Notes: generated by a model not told the origin, from the sequence alone. Counted from the first letter of the stretch, positions 1-8,664 are shown. The stretch: DNA of 19,981 nucleotides from CAZJOD01 sp964547525 (GCA_964547525.1 CAZJOD010000058.1:1-19981); one strand, 5' to 3'. Made by a program: numbers and translations.

Positions 1-480
1 ATGGGAAGCGATTCGGATTATGATGTGGTTAAAGATTGCCTTACGGTGTTTAAAAAGTTTGACATAAAATTTGAGGCTTATGTTTGTTCAGCTCATAGAA
101 CCCCTGAACCGGCAGCCGAGTATGCAAAAAACGCCGCTAAAAACGGGTTTGAAGTTATAATCGCCGCTGCGGGAAAAGCGGCGCATTTACCCGGTGTACT
201 TGCTGCATTTACTGTTTTGCCGGTTATAGGTTTACCAATAAAGTCTTCAACCATGGACGGATTAGATTCGTTACTATCTATAGTTCAAATGCCTAACGGT
301 ATTCCTGTGGCTACAGTTGCAATAAACGGAGCGGAGAATGCGGGTCTTTTGGCTGCACAGATATTAGGGATAAAATATCCGTATATAGCTGAAAAGCTTA
401 TTGAATATAAATCGAATATGAAAAACAAGGTTATAGAGAAGAACGCCGAATTACAAAGAAAGATAAGTGAGATTAAGTGA
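1..480 (+). CDS. purE: PurE, N5-carboxyaminoimidazole ribonucleotide mutase (5' end outside window)
   Basis: PurE interconverts N5-CAIR and CAIR in de novo purine synthesis, in the cytosol. The visible 159 residues begin at the conserved MGSDSD loop. They continue with SAHRTPE (about residues 30-36), AAGKAAHLPG (about 56-65) and the GLPI and MPNGIPVATVAI segments, which is the class I (bacterial, mutase) pattern. In the family this Met lies about ten residues inside the protein, after a first beta strand, so base 1 is probably not the true start and the gene continues upstream. The stop TGA overlaps the purF GTG by 4 bases, so the two are translationally coupled. Identity is certain; only the start is unresolved. 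Confidence 0.93.
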   Translation: MGSDSDYDVVKDCLTVFKKFDIKFEAYVCSAHRTPEPAAEYAKNAAKNGFEVIIAAAGKAAHLPGVLAAFTVLPVIGLPIKSSTMDGLDSLLSIVQMPNGIPVATVAINGAENAGLLAAQILGIKYPYIAEKLIEYKSNMKNKVIEKNAELQRKISEIK

Positions 481-1312
481 AAACAAATAGTTACATTTTA
501 GATAAGCCTAAAGAAGAATGTGGTGTTTTCGGAATATTCGGCTCAGAAATTACGGATATCGCACACACTGTATATTACGGTTTATACGCTTTACAACATC
601 GGGGTCAGGAGAGTGCCGGGATTGCCGTAACCGCCGACAACGCCATATTGCACCATAAAGGTATGGGGCTTGTACCTGAAGTATTCAGCCCCTTATTACT
701 AAATAGGTTGCAGGGGGAATCGGCAATAGGTCATGTAAGGTACTCAACGACCGGAGGAAGTTGTCCTGAAAACGCTCAACCTATGGTTGTGAAATATAAA
801 AACGGACAATTGGCATTGGCACATAACGGAAATCTGGTGAATGCCGCTAAAATACGAGTTAATTTGGAAAACGCCGGAGCTATTTTTCATTCTACAAATG
901 ACACCGAAGTTATAGCCAATCTGATTTCTAGAGCTATGAGTACGGATGATTCGTTAGAAGATACTTTAGCAGAAATCATGACTGTTATAAAAGGGTCATA
1001 CGCTCTGGTACTTTTAACAGCCGATAAACTGATCGGGGTCAGGGATCCTCTTGGAATAAGACCTTTGTCTTTGGGNNNNNNNNNNNNNNNNNNNNNNNNN
1101 NNNNNNNNNNNNNNNNNNNNNNNNNNNNNNNNNNNNNNNNNNNNNNNNNNNNNNNNNNNNNNNNNNNNNNNNNNNTTGAATCGATTAAAGAAATGATTTG
1201 TGCGGACAGCTTGGGGTACTTGAGCTTAGAAGGTTTGCTTCGGACACCAAAAGGAGCGAGATGCGGTTTTTGTACCGCATGCTTTAACGGCATATATCCC
1301 ATGGAAGTATAG
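477..1312 (+). CDS. purF: PurF, amidophosphoribosyltransferase, interrupted by assembly gap
   Basis: PurF makes phosphoribosylamine from PRPP and glutamine, the committed step of purine synthesis. The GTG start overlaps the purE stop. Cys15 (EECGVFGIFG) would become the N-terminal nucleophile after removal of a 14-residue propeptide. The class II glutaminase motifs HVRYST, AHNGNLVN and STNDTEV are present. After the N run, reading from 1178, the protein resumes with ESIKEMICADSLGYLS and ends CGFCTACFNGIYPMEV, stop 1310-1312. The two last Cys of CGFC match the Fe-S cluster ligands of Bacillus PurF. About 199 residues precede the gap and 44 follow; the family length is about 470, so the PRPP-binding domain lies in the gap. 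The two halves are in different frames across the 100 N, so the gap size is arbitrary. Confidence 0.93.
1076..1175. other. Assembly gap of exactly 100 N inside purF
   Basis: There are one hundred N, a common placeholder length. Keeping PurF in frame needs a true gap of 2 modulo 3 bases. Comparison with the usual PurF length suggests about 670-700 missing bases. Reading frames drawn through the N run, on either strand, are artefacts. Confidence 0.97.
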
Positions 1313-1389
1313 ATGTTTATTAAACTTGTTAAAAAATTTTATCATAAATGGTATATAATATATAATTATAGATGACGGAGGAATATCCT

Positions 1390-2412
1390 ATGAAATATAA
1401 AGAAGCGGGTGTTGATAAAGAAGCCGGTTACAAAGCGGTGGAATTAATGAAAAAGCACGTAAACAGAACCTTGACACCTAATGTAATCGGAGGAATCGGA
1501 AGTTTTAGCGGATTGTATTCTCTTGACTTAAAGAATATAAACAGCCCTGTTTTGGTTTCGGGTACCGATGGAGTTGGAACCAAGCTAAAACTTGCATTTA
1601 TTGCGGACAAGCATGATACCATAGGTATTGATTGTGTTGCAATGTGCGTCAATGATGTAATATGCTGTGGTGCGTCGCCTTTGTTTTTCCTTGATTATAT
1701 CGCTTGTGGTAAAAATTATCCGGAAAAGATTGAACAGATCATAAAAGGTATAGCAGAAGGTTGTGTTCAGGCGGAATGTGCGTTAGTCGGGGGTGAAACC
1801 GCCGAGATGCCCGGATTTTACGCATATGACGAATATGATCTTGCAGGATTTGCTGTGGGATTGGTGGATAGAGATAAAATAATTGACGGTACTACATTAG
1901 CTGAGGGTGACGCTTTAATAGGATTGGCATCAACCGGTGTGCATAGTAACGGTTTTTCGTTAATACGAAGATCCATGGGTGAAAACGTCGATAGATTGAA
2001 GCAAAAAATTGATGAATTTCAAGGTACCATTCTTGAAGAGTTACTGATCCCGACTAAAATCTATGTTAAAGCATTAAAGAAGCTGATTGCGAATTATAAT
2101 ATAAAAGCCGTATCTCACATAACCGGAGGAGGTTTTTATGAAAACATTCCCAGAATGTTACCTGAAGGTTTTACGGCTAATGTTGAAAAAGGATCGTGGC
2201 CTGTACTACCAATATTTAATTTAATTAAAAACGCCGGTATGATTGCACCGGATGAGATGTTTAGTACATTTAACATGGGGCTTGGAATAATATTCGCATG
2301 TGACGGCGATAAAGCGGATGAAATCAAACGCTTCATAAATGATCAAACCGACACAAAAGCATACATAATCGGTGAAATCAGTAAAGGAAACGAGAAAATA
2401 AAGATATGTTAA
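1390..2412 (+). CDS. purM: PurM, phosphoribosylaminoimidazole (AIR) synthetase
   Basis: PurM closes the imidazole ring, converting FGAM plus ATP to AIR. The 340-residue protein has the family hallmarks: VSGTDGVGTKLKLA (residues 56-69), a VAMCVNDVICCGASPLFFLDY-type stretch, GGETAEMPG and HITGGGFYENIPR. The start at 1390 is chosen because GGAGG at 1377-1381 lies 8 bases before this ATG. An in-frame ATG at 1372 would place that Shine-Dalgarno sequence inside the gene. The 77-base gap after purF is AT-rich with TATAAT strings but no -35 at proper spacing, so it is probably read with the upstream genes. It overlaps purN by 7 bases. Confidence 0.96.
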   Translation: MKYKEAGVDKEAGYKAVELMKKHVNRTLTPNVIGGIGSFSGLYSLDLKNINSPVLVSGTDGVGTKLKLAFIADKHDTIGIDCVAMCVNDVICCGASPLFFLDYIACGKNYPEKIEQIIKGIAEGCVQAECALVGGETAEMPGFYAYDEYDLAGFAVGLVDRDKIIDGTTLAEGDALIGLASTGVHSNGFSLIRRSMGENVDRLKQKIDEFQGTILEELLIPTKIYVKALKKLIANYNIKAVSHITGGGFYENIPRMLPEGFTANVEKGSWPVLPIFNLIKNAGMIAPDEMFSTFNMGLGIIFACDGDKADEIKRFINDQTDTKAYIIGEISKGNEKIKIC

Positions 2413-3032
2413 ATGTTTTAGTATTAGTATCCGGTGGCGGCACCAATCTGCAAGCACTTATTGATCAAATTAAATCGGGTGCAGTAAAAAACGCGTTTAT
2501 TGCAGCTGTAGTTTCAAGCAATCATAGAGCATATGCGTTACAAAGAGCTGTTGATAATAATATTCCTTGTGAAGTTATATCGCGGAAATCGTTTGACACA
2601 TTCGACGCTTTTGACGATGCCATGCTTTTAATATGCAGAAAATATGATATACATCTGGTAGTGTTGGCAGGTTATCTGTCTATGCTAGGTAAAAAGTTCG
2701 TAAAAGCATATGAGAATAAAATAATAAATATACATCCTTCACTAATACCGTCTTTTTGCGGAAAAGGATACTATGGGATTACACCCCATGAAAAAGCCCT
2801 GGAGTACGGTGTAAAGATAACCGGAGCCACCGCTCATTTTATTGATTATGAGTATGATTCGGGACCGATTATTTTGCAAAAGGCTGTTCAGGTTGAACAA
2901 GACGATACACCCGTGTCTTTGCAAAAACGTGTTATGGAAGAAGGCGAGCAGAAAATTTTACCTTTGGCAGTCGATCTTTTTTGTCAAGGTAAAATAAAAG
3001 TGGAAGGTAGAAAGGTTACAATTCTTCCTTAA
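2406..3032 (+). CDS. purN: PurN, phosphoribosylglycinamide formyltransferase
   Basis: PurN transfers a formyl group from 10-formyl-tetrahydrofolate to GAR. The protein has 208 residues, close to the family norm of about 190-210. It shows the phosphate loop SGGGTN (9-14), the catalytic Asn108/His110 in NIHPSLIP, and the catalytic Asp151 in HFIDYEYDSGP, aligned with N106/H108/D144 of the E. coli enzyme. The ATG lies inside the end of purM (overlap 2406-2412), so translation is coupled. In many Clostridia purH follows purN; here the next gene is purD. Confidence 0.96.
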   Translation: MLNVLVLVSGGGTNLQALIDQIKSGAVKNAFIAAVVSSNHRAYALQRAVDNNIPCEVISRKSFDTFDAFDDAMLLICRKYDIHLVVLAGYLSMLGKKFVKAYENKIINIHPSLIPSFCGKGYYGITPHEKALEYGVKITGATAHFIDYEYDSGPIILQKAVQVEQDDTPVSLQKRVMEEGEQKILPLAVDLFCQGKIKVEGRKVTILP

Positions 3033-3084
3033 ACCTTTTTACTTACAATGTATGTAGTATATTATTTTTTATCGGAGGTTTTTA

Positions 3085-4344
3085 ATGAAAGTTTTGGTAG
3101 TAGGCAGTGGTGGTAGAGAACATGCCATAGTATGGAAATTGTCCCGGTCGGAAAAAGTAAAAAAGATTTATTGTGCTCCCGGTAACGGCGGTATATCCGA
3201 TACGGCGGAATGTACGAATATACAAGTTATGGATTTTGACGGCATTGTCAAATTCTCTAAAACAAAAGATATCGACCTGGTAGTGGTCGCACCTGACGAC
3301 CCGTTAGCTGCAGGTTTGGTAGACCGATTGGAGGCTGAAGGGATAAAAGCTTTCGGACCGTATAAAAAAGCGGCCGAGTTGGAAAGCAGCAAGGTATTTT
3401 CGAAAAATTTTATGAAAAAATACGGTATACCCACCGCTGAATACCAAGTGTTTACCAATTCCGGGAAAGCGTTAGAATATCTAAAAAACGTGAGTTTTCC
3501 TATAGTGGTAAAGGCTGACGGACTTGCATTAGGTAAAGGTGTAATAATTGCACAAGACTACGACTCGGCGGAAAAAGCGGTCTTAAGTATTATGGAGAAC
3601 AAGGATTTCGGAGATGCCGGAAACAGTATAGTAATAGAAGAATTTTTGACCGGCCCCGAGGTTTCCATATTAGCTTTTGTCGATGGAAAAACAGTGCTTC
3701 CTATGATAAGCTCTCAAGATCATAAAAGGGCTTATGATAACGATGAAGGATTAAATACCGGAGGAATGGGAACTTTCTCACCGGGAAAGATATATACCCG
3801 AGAAATGGCATCGATATGCGAAAGAACCATTTTCAATCCGACCATTGAGGCTTTGAAAAAAGAAGGTATTAAATATAAAGGGGTTTTGTATTTCGGTTTG
3901 ATTTTAACCCGGAAAGGACCGTATGTACTGGAATATAACGCGCGCTTCGGTGATCCTGAAACACAATCGGTTTTACCGCTTTTAAAAAATGATTTGGCCG
4001 ATGTTTTTATGGCGGTTATTGAAGAAAGATTAGATGAAATAAAACTTGATTGGTTGAATAAAGCTTGTGTTTGTGTAATTTTAGCTTCCGGCGGTTACCC
4101 TGTAAAATATCAAAAAGGTTATGAAATAGAGGGCCTTAACGATATAAACTCTGAAGATATAATATTATTCCACGCGGGCACTTATAAAAAGGACGACAAA
4201 TTCTATACAAACGGCGGTAGAGTTTTAGGTGTTACGGCATTAGGAGAAGATATGGATAATGCCCGAAAAAAAGCGTATGAAGCGGTCAGTCGAATACGGT
4301 TTAAAGATATGCATTATAGAACGGATATCGGAATTAAGAAATGA
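3085..4344 (+). CDS. purD: PurD, phosphoribosylamine-glycine ligase
   Basis: PurD joins glycine to phosphoribosylamine with ATP, the second step of the pathway. The 419-residue ATP-grasp protein has the usual length. It opens with VVGSGGREHAIVWKL and carries VKADGLALGKGV (ATP-grasp loop), GGMGTFSP and the metal-binding LEYNARFGDPETQ. GGAGG at 3074-3078 sits 6 bases before the ATG. A 52-base gap after purN shows no terminator or convincing promoter. The stop overlaps the nadD ATG (ATGA). Confidence 0.97.
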   Translation: MKVLVVGSGGREHAIVWKLSRSEKVKKIYCAPGNGGISDTAECTNIQVMDFDGIVKFSKTKDIDLVVVAPDDPLAAGLVDRLEAEGIKAFGPYKKAAELESSKVFSKNFMKKYGIPTAEYQVFTNSGKALEYLKNVSFPIVVKADGLALGKGVIIAQDYDSAEKAVLSIMENKDFGDAGNSIVIEEFLTGPEVSILAFVDGKTVLPMISSQDHKRAYDNDEGLNTGGMGTFSPGKIYTREMASICERTIFNPTIEALKKEGIKYKGVLYFGLILTRKGPYVLEYNARFGDPETQSVLPLLKNDLADVFMAVIEERLDEIKLDWLNKACVCVILASGGYPVKYQKGYEIEGLNDINSEDIILFHAGTYKKDDKFYTNGGRVLGVTALGEDMDNARKKAYEAVSRIRFKDMHYRTDIGIKK

Positions 4345-4955
4345 AGAATAAAAAAATCGCTGTTATAGGCGGAAGCTTTAATCCTGTTCATATGGGTCAC
4401 ATGGCGGTGGGGGAAGCCGCTCAAAAAGAGTTGTGTCCCCAAAAAGTCATATTTATACCGTCATATATTCATCCCGATAAAGGAAAACCACTCGGTGCTA
4501 CTTTTGAACAAAGATTTTATATGCTGCAGCTGGCAGTTGCCACAAAAGAGGATTGGGAGGTATCGGAAATTGAATATAAACAAAACCGGACTTCATATAC
4601 GGTCAATACATTAACCGAATTGAAAAAAACATTATGTGAAAACTCCGAGATATATTTTGTATGCGGTGCGGATATAATCTATACCGTTCATACTTGGCGA
4701 GATCCTCAAAGATTGTTTCGAATATGTAAATTTGCGGTTGTACAAAGACCCGGGTTCATGTCAAATGATTTTTTGGCGCAGGTCAAAGAGGTTGAAAAAA
4801 GGTACGACGGATTTATTAGTATTATTGAATGTGAACAAATGGATATATCGTCTTCGGATATAAGAAATAGAATAAAAGGAAACGTCTCCGTTAAGGGGCT
4901 GGTCCCTGAACCCGTTGAAGAATATATAAGAAAAAACCGGTTGTACCAAAATTAG
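4341..4955 (+). CDS. nadD: NadD, nicotinate-nucleotide adenylyltransferase
   Basis: NadD makes deamido-NAD from nicotinate mononucleotide and ATP. The 204-residue protein has the nucleotidyltransferase motif GGSFNPVHMGH (10-20), a VCGADIIYTVHTWRDP segment and the C-terminal ISSSDIR (169-175). The loop usually written PPHK reads IHPDKG here. The gene overlaps purD by 4 bases, so NAD synthesis is coupled to the purine run; in most Bacillota nadD instead follows obgE. yqeK comes next, the usual neighbour. Confidence 0.95.
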   Translation: MKNKKIAVIGGSFNPVHMGHMAVGEAAQKELCPQKVIFIPSYIHPDKGKPLGATFEQRFYMLQLAVATKEDWEVSEIEYKQNRTSYTVNTLTELKKTLCENSEIYFVCGADIIYTVHTWRDPQRLFRICKFAVVQRPGFMSNDFLAQVKEVEKRYDGFISIIECEQMDISSSDIRNRIKGNVSVKGLVPEPVEEYIRKNRLYQN

Positions 4956-4968
4956 AAGGATAATAAAA

Positions 4969-5559
4969 TTGACTTATATTAATATGAAAAGTCAGTCGGA
5001 AATTATAAAAGAATTGAAAAATTTATTACCTGCTAAAAGGTTTCGTCATAGCATAGGTGTTATGGAAACAGCTGAAAAACTGGCGAAGATATATAAAGCG
5101 GATAAAGAGAGAGCGTGTTTAGCCGGGCTTTTACACGATTGTTCAAAATATATGACCGGTAATGAAATGATATGTTTTTTAAAGGACAGAGGCATTGATT
5201 CCGATGCGGATTCAATAGCTTCAGGGTCCGGTTTGCTTCATGCCGAAGTATCGATGTTTTTAGCAAGCGAGAATTATGGAGTTAATGATCCCGAGATATT
5301 GTCCGCTATTTTATGTCACACATTAGGAAAAGAAGATATGAGTTTGATCGATAAAATAATCTTTATAAGTGACTATATTGAACCTGAAAGAGATTTTGGT
5401 TCTGTCGATAAACTTAGAAAATCCGCTCGAAAAAATTTAGACCGAGCTATAATAGAAGCTATAAATTCCACATTAATACATTTAACCAAAGAAAATAAAA
5501 TTATACATCCAAAGCTTCTGGTAACCAGAAATGCAATTTTGCGGAATGTTGGCCTATAA
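4969..5559 (+). CDS. yqeK: YqeK-type HD-domain hydrolase (probable Ap4A hydrolase)
   Basis: Family members are metal-dependent HD hydrolases; Bacillota YqeK proteins cleave diadenosine tetraphosphate symmetrically to ADP. The 196-residue protein shows the metal and phosphate ligands in order: His27 (RFRHSIGV), His56-Asp57 (GLLHDCSK), His91 (LLHAEV), His117 (LCHTLG) and Asp135 (ISDYIEPER). The TTG at 4969 is preferred because AGAAGGA at 4954-4960 lies 8 bases upstream; the in-frame ATG at 4984 would be 23 bases away. It follows nadD by 13 bases and is very likely cotranscribed. The specific substrate is inferred from the family. Confidence 0.92.
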   Translation: MTYINMKSQSEIIKELKNLLPAKRFRHSIGVMETAEKLAKIYKADKERACLAGLLHDCSKYMTGNEMICFLKDRGIDSDADSIASGSGLLHAEVSMFLASENYGVNDPEILSAILCHTLGKEDMSLIDKIIFISDYIEPERDFGSVDKLRKSARKNLDRAIIEAINSTLIHLTKENKIIHPKLLVTRNAILRNVGL

Positions 5560-5613
5560 AAATTCGACTATCTTTGATATCTATGATATAAATCAAAATA
5601 ATTTATAAATAGT

Positions 5614-5641
5614 TTTACGTTTTTGCATATTGTGGTATAAT
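5614..5641 (+). promoter_or_regulatory. Sigma-A type promoter upstream of rsfS
   Basis: TTTACG (5614-5619), a 16-base spacer and TATAAT (5636-5641) preceded by TGG, an extended -10 element. It lies about 47 bases before the rsfS start in a 128-base gap without other genes, so rsfS and leuS can be transcribed separately from the pur-nadD-yqeK run. Confidence 0.7.
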
Positions 5642-5687
5642 ACAGTGAATATTTACTAATAAAGACATAAGGAGATGAAAGAAAGAT

Positions 5688-6050
5688 TTGAGTGAAAAGG
5701 AATTGTCAAAGTTGATAGTAGAAGCGTTGAGTGATAAAAAAGCCAAAGACATAATCGAGATATATGTCGGAGGTTTAACGGCTATGACCGATTACTTTAT
5801 TATATGTACAGGAACATCCGACAGACACATGCGTACTATGGCCGACAGTGTGGTAGAAAATATGGCGGAGCATGGCATTTCACCTTTGCACAGGGAAGGA
5901 AAGAATAATGCACATTGGATTTTACTGGATTATGGTGATGCGGTTGTTAACATATTTGATGCGGAGTCAAGAAAAACGTATAATCTGGAAAGATTGTGGG
6001 CCGACGGAGAAATCACACGCATAGAAGAAATGATGCGAGATCAAAAATAG
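5688..6050 (+). CDS. rsfS: RsfS, ribosomal silencing factor
   Basis: RsfS (DUF143 family) binds ribosomal protein L14 and blocks joining of the subunits when nutrients run short. The 120-residue length is typical. Family stretches are MTDYFIICTGTSDRH and EGKNNAHWILLDYGD, followed by AVVNIF (the usual VHVF His is Asn here) and YNLERLW. The start is a TTG; AAGGAG at 5669-5674 lies 13 bases upstream, rather far, but no other in-frame start precedes the conserved core. It sits between yqeK and leuS; the LytR-CpsA-Psr gene often found between yqeK and rsfS in Bacillota is absent. Confidence 0.94.
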   Translation: MSEKELSKLIVEALSDKKAKDIIEIYVGGLTAMTDYFIICTGTSDRHMRTMADSVVENMAEHGISPLHREGKNNAHWILLDYGDAVVNIFDAESRKTYNLERLWADGEITRIEEMMRDQK

Positions 6051-6183
6051 AAGGTAGTTTGACAATACCCAAATTTACAATGAATTATCTAATTCTCAAT
6101 GTTCATTAATTCAATTCAATTGTTTTGTTTGAATATTAGTGATGTTTATTATTCCTGTGAAATTTTAATACGAGGTGTTATAT

Positions 6184-8622
6184 ATGGCGTACTCAACGAA
6201 AATAGATGAAAAATGGCAGAAGAGGTGGGAGGACACTAAATTATATCAATTCCACAAAGAAAATATTGATAAAAAACTATATTGCTTGGAGATGTTTTCA
6301 TATCCGTCAGGTGCAAATCTTCATGTAGGACATTGGTATAATTACGGCTTAACCGATTCATGGGCCAGATTGAAGAGAATGCAAGGATATGAAATATTCC
6401 AACCTATGGGTTTTGACGCATTCGGTCTGCCGGCTGAGAATTATGCAATAAAAACCGGAATCCATCCCAAAGATTCCACTGAAAAAAATATACAAACCAT
6501 GGAAGTACAATTAAAAAAGATGGGAGCAATGTTTGATTGGGATTATGAGATTAAAACATGTGAACCTGATTATTATAAGTGGACCCAATGGTTATTTTTA
6601 AAGCTGTATGAGCATAAATTGGCATACAGAAAAAACGCTCCCGTAAACTGGTGTGACAGCTGCAAGACCGTTTTGGCCAATGAGCAGGTAATTGACGGAG
6701 AATGCGAACGTTGTCATAGTGTAGTTAAACGTAGAGATTTGACTCAATGGTTCTTTAAAATTACCGATTATGCTGATGAGTTATTGGATATGCTGCCCAA
6801 GTTGGATTGGCCGGATAAAACGAAGAAAATACAAACCAACTGGATAGGAAGATCCAAAGGTTCTAAAATAACATTTAAGATTGAAGGATCGGATCTGGAG
6901 TTCGAAGTGTTTACCACCAGAGCCGATACGTTAATGGGAGTGACATATGTGGTGTTGGCTCCTGAAAGTCCTTTGACGGATAAAATAACAACCGATGAGT
7001 ATCGTACTGCAGTTGAACATTACAGGGACATATCTTCTAAAATGAATGAAATAGACCGTTTGTCAACTGCAAAAGAAAAAACCGGTGTCTTTACAGGTGC
7101 ATATGCCATTCATCCTATAACAGGTATGCGTGTTCAGGTTTGGATAGCCGATTATGTTTTGGCTTCTTATGGAACAGGATGTGTTATGGCTGTGCCTGCT
7201 CATGACGAGAGAGATTATGAATTTGCATCGAAATATAATTTGCACATAAAAAGGGTTATAAAAGGAAAAGACGAGCAACCTGATGATTTGCCCTTTACAG
7301 ATGACGGCATTTTGGTCGATTCGGGTAAGTATACCGGAATGACCGGTGAGCAAGCTAGAGAAGAGATTGTAAACGATCTTAAATCCAAAGGCGCGGCTGA
7401 TTTTACAATTAACTACAGGCTGCGTGATTGGTTGGTGTCAAGACAAAGATACTGGGGAGCACCGATACCAATTATATATTGTGATATATGCGGCACGGTA
7501 CCCGTTCCTGAGAAAGACTTACCGGTGGAATTACCGTATAATGTGGAATTTACCCCCGACGGAAAATCTCCGTTGTCAAAAAGTGAAGAATTTATGAATG
7601 TAAAATGCCCGGTTTGTGGTAAACCCGCCAAAAGGGACCCTGACACCTTAGATACTTTCGTTTGTTCTTCCTGGTATTTTCTCAGATATCCTGATAATAA
7701 AAATAATGAGGCACCCTTTAATAAAGATCTGATCAACAAGATACTTCCGGTCGACAAGTATGTAGGTGGTGCGGAACATGCCGCTATGCATCTTTTATAC
7801 GCTCGGTTTGTCACAAAAGCGTTAAGAGACATGGGCTTCATCAATTTCGACGAACCGTTTAAATCATTGGTTCACCAAGGTCAGATACTAGGCCCGGACG
7901 GATACAGAATGAGTAAGTCAAGAGGTAACACCATATCTCCGGACGAATATATTTCTGAATTCGGATCGGATATATTCAGATTGTATTTGGCTTTCGGATT
8001 TGCATATACCGAAGGCGGTCCGTGGAGTGAAGACGGAATAAAAGCAATTTCAAGGTTTGTCAACCGTATGGAGAAGGTAACTGAAAACTGTTTACAATAT
8101 GATAAAGATAAAACGGCTCCGGTAAAAGAAGATCGGGAGTTATTGTTTGTATTAAACAATACAATAAAATCCGCAACCGATGATGCGGAAAAATTCCAAT
8201 TCAACACTACGATTGCCAGAGTTATGGAACTGGTTAATGCTTTATATAAATATGAGGCGAATGCTGAAGGTATCAATTATACGGTTTACAGAGAATGTGT
8301 AGAAAAGATGCTTGTAGTTGTTAGTCCTTTTGCACCTCATTTTGCTGAAGAAATGTGGGAAAAATTGGGAAATACAGACTCGATTTTTAATTGTACATGG
8401 CCTTCATATGACGAATCGGCATTAATTAAAGATCAAATTGAGATAGCCGTTCAGATTAATGGAAAAGTAAAGGGACGTGTATTGATTGATTCCGGGTTGG
8501 ATAAAACCGGTATGGAAGAAACCGTATTGAATAACCCGGAAGTTTTGGCTATGATAGGAAATCAACAACCGGTGAAGGTCGTTGCGGTACCCGGAAAGCT
8601 TGTTAACATTGTTGTGAAGTAA
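6184..8622 (+). CDS. leuS: LeuS, leucyl-tRNA synthetase
   Basis: LeuS charges tRNA-Leu with leucine and edits mischarged products. The 812-residue protein is the standard bacterial size. In order it has the HIGH-type site HVGH (47-50), zinc cysteines C157/C160 with C174/C177, the editing domain (TTRADTLMGVTYVVLAPE), a second zinc knot C433/C436 with C475/C478, and the KMSKS-type loop, which reads RMSKS (575-579). The ATG at 6184 is chosen since GAGG at 6172-6175 is 8 bases upstream; a GTG at 6175 overlaps that site. The 133-base gap before it holds only weak promoter-like strings (TTGACA at 6059 without a well-spaced -10) and no T-box motif. Confidence 0.97.
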   Translation: MAYSTKIDEKWQKRWEDTKLYQFHKENIDKKLYCLEMFSYPSGANLHVGHWYNYGLTDSWARLKRMQGYEIFQPMGFDAFGLPAENYAIKTGIHPKDSTEKNIQTMEVQLKKMGAMFDWDYEIKTCEPDYYKWTQWLFLKLYEHKLAYRKNAPVNWCDSCKTVLANEQVIDGECERCHSVVKRRDLTQWFFKITDYADELLDMLPKLDWPDKTKKIQTNWIGRSKGSKITFKIEGSDLEFEVFTTRADTLMGVTYVVLAPESPLTDKITTDEYRTAVEHYRDISSKMNEIDRLSTAKEKTGVFTGAYAIHPITGMRVQVWIADYVLASYGTGCVMAVPAHDERDYEFASKYNLHIKRVIKGKDEQPDDLPFTDDGILVDSGKYTGMTGEQAREEIVNDLKSKGAADFTINYRLRDWLVSRQRYWGAPIPIIYCDICGTVPVPEKDLPVELPYNVEFTPDGKSPLSKSEEFMNVKCPVCGKPAKRDPDTLDTFVCSSWYFLRYPDNKNNEAPFNKDLINKILPVDKYVGGAEHAAMHLLYARFVTKALRDMGFINFDEPFKSLVHQGQILGPDGYRMSKSRGNTISPDEYISEFGSDIFRLYLAFGFAYTEGGPWSEDGIKAISRFVNRMEKVTENCLQYDKDKTAPVKEDRELLFVLNNTIKSATDDAEKFQFNTTIARVMELVNALYKYEANAEGINYTVYRECVEKMLVVVSPFAPHFAEEMWEKLGNTDSIFNCTWPSYDESALIKDQIEIAVQINGKVKGRVLIDSGLDKTGMEETVLNNPEVLAMIGNQQPVKVVAVPGKLVNIVVK

Positions 8623-8664
8623 TAAATGTTGTTGTCATTGCAAAAACTTATAACCGGACTGTAA

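Noticed and set aside
477..1302. Open frames running through the N block on both strands (plus frame ending 1196, minus frame 1039-1302).
   Set aside because: They are formed by undefined bases; the real purF C-terminus lies in a different plus frame ending at 1312.
1326..1366. Promoter before purM (TTGTTA with TATAAT).
   Set aside because: The spacing is 22 bases, too long; the TATAAT strings are likely by chance in an AT-rich gap.
1372..1389. Upstream ATG for purM at 1372.
   Set aside because: The GGAGG at 1377-1381 would lie inside the gene, while it is ideally spaced for the ATG at 1390.
5575..5599. Partial palindrome TTTGAT...ATCAAA after yqeK as a terminator.
   Set aside because: Only six pairs, AT-only inside, and no T run.
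5675..5695. Tiny leader frame ATG to TGA overlapping the rsfS start.
   Set aside because: It encodes six residues and its ATG directly abuts the only binding site, so translation is unlikely.
6051..6183. T-box or other riboswitch before leuS.
   Set aside because: The gap is short and lacks the T-box consensus and any stable stem; only weak AT pairing is seen.
7413..7844. Long minus-strand open frame within leuS.
   Set aside because: It lies fully inside a certain gene, has no family resemblance and is a shadow of its codons; the same holds for other antisense frames in this window.
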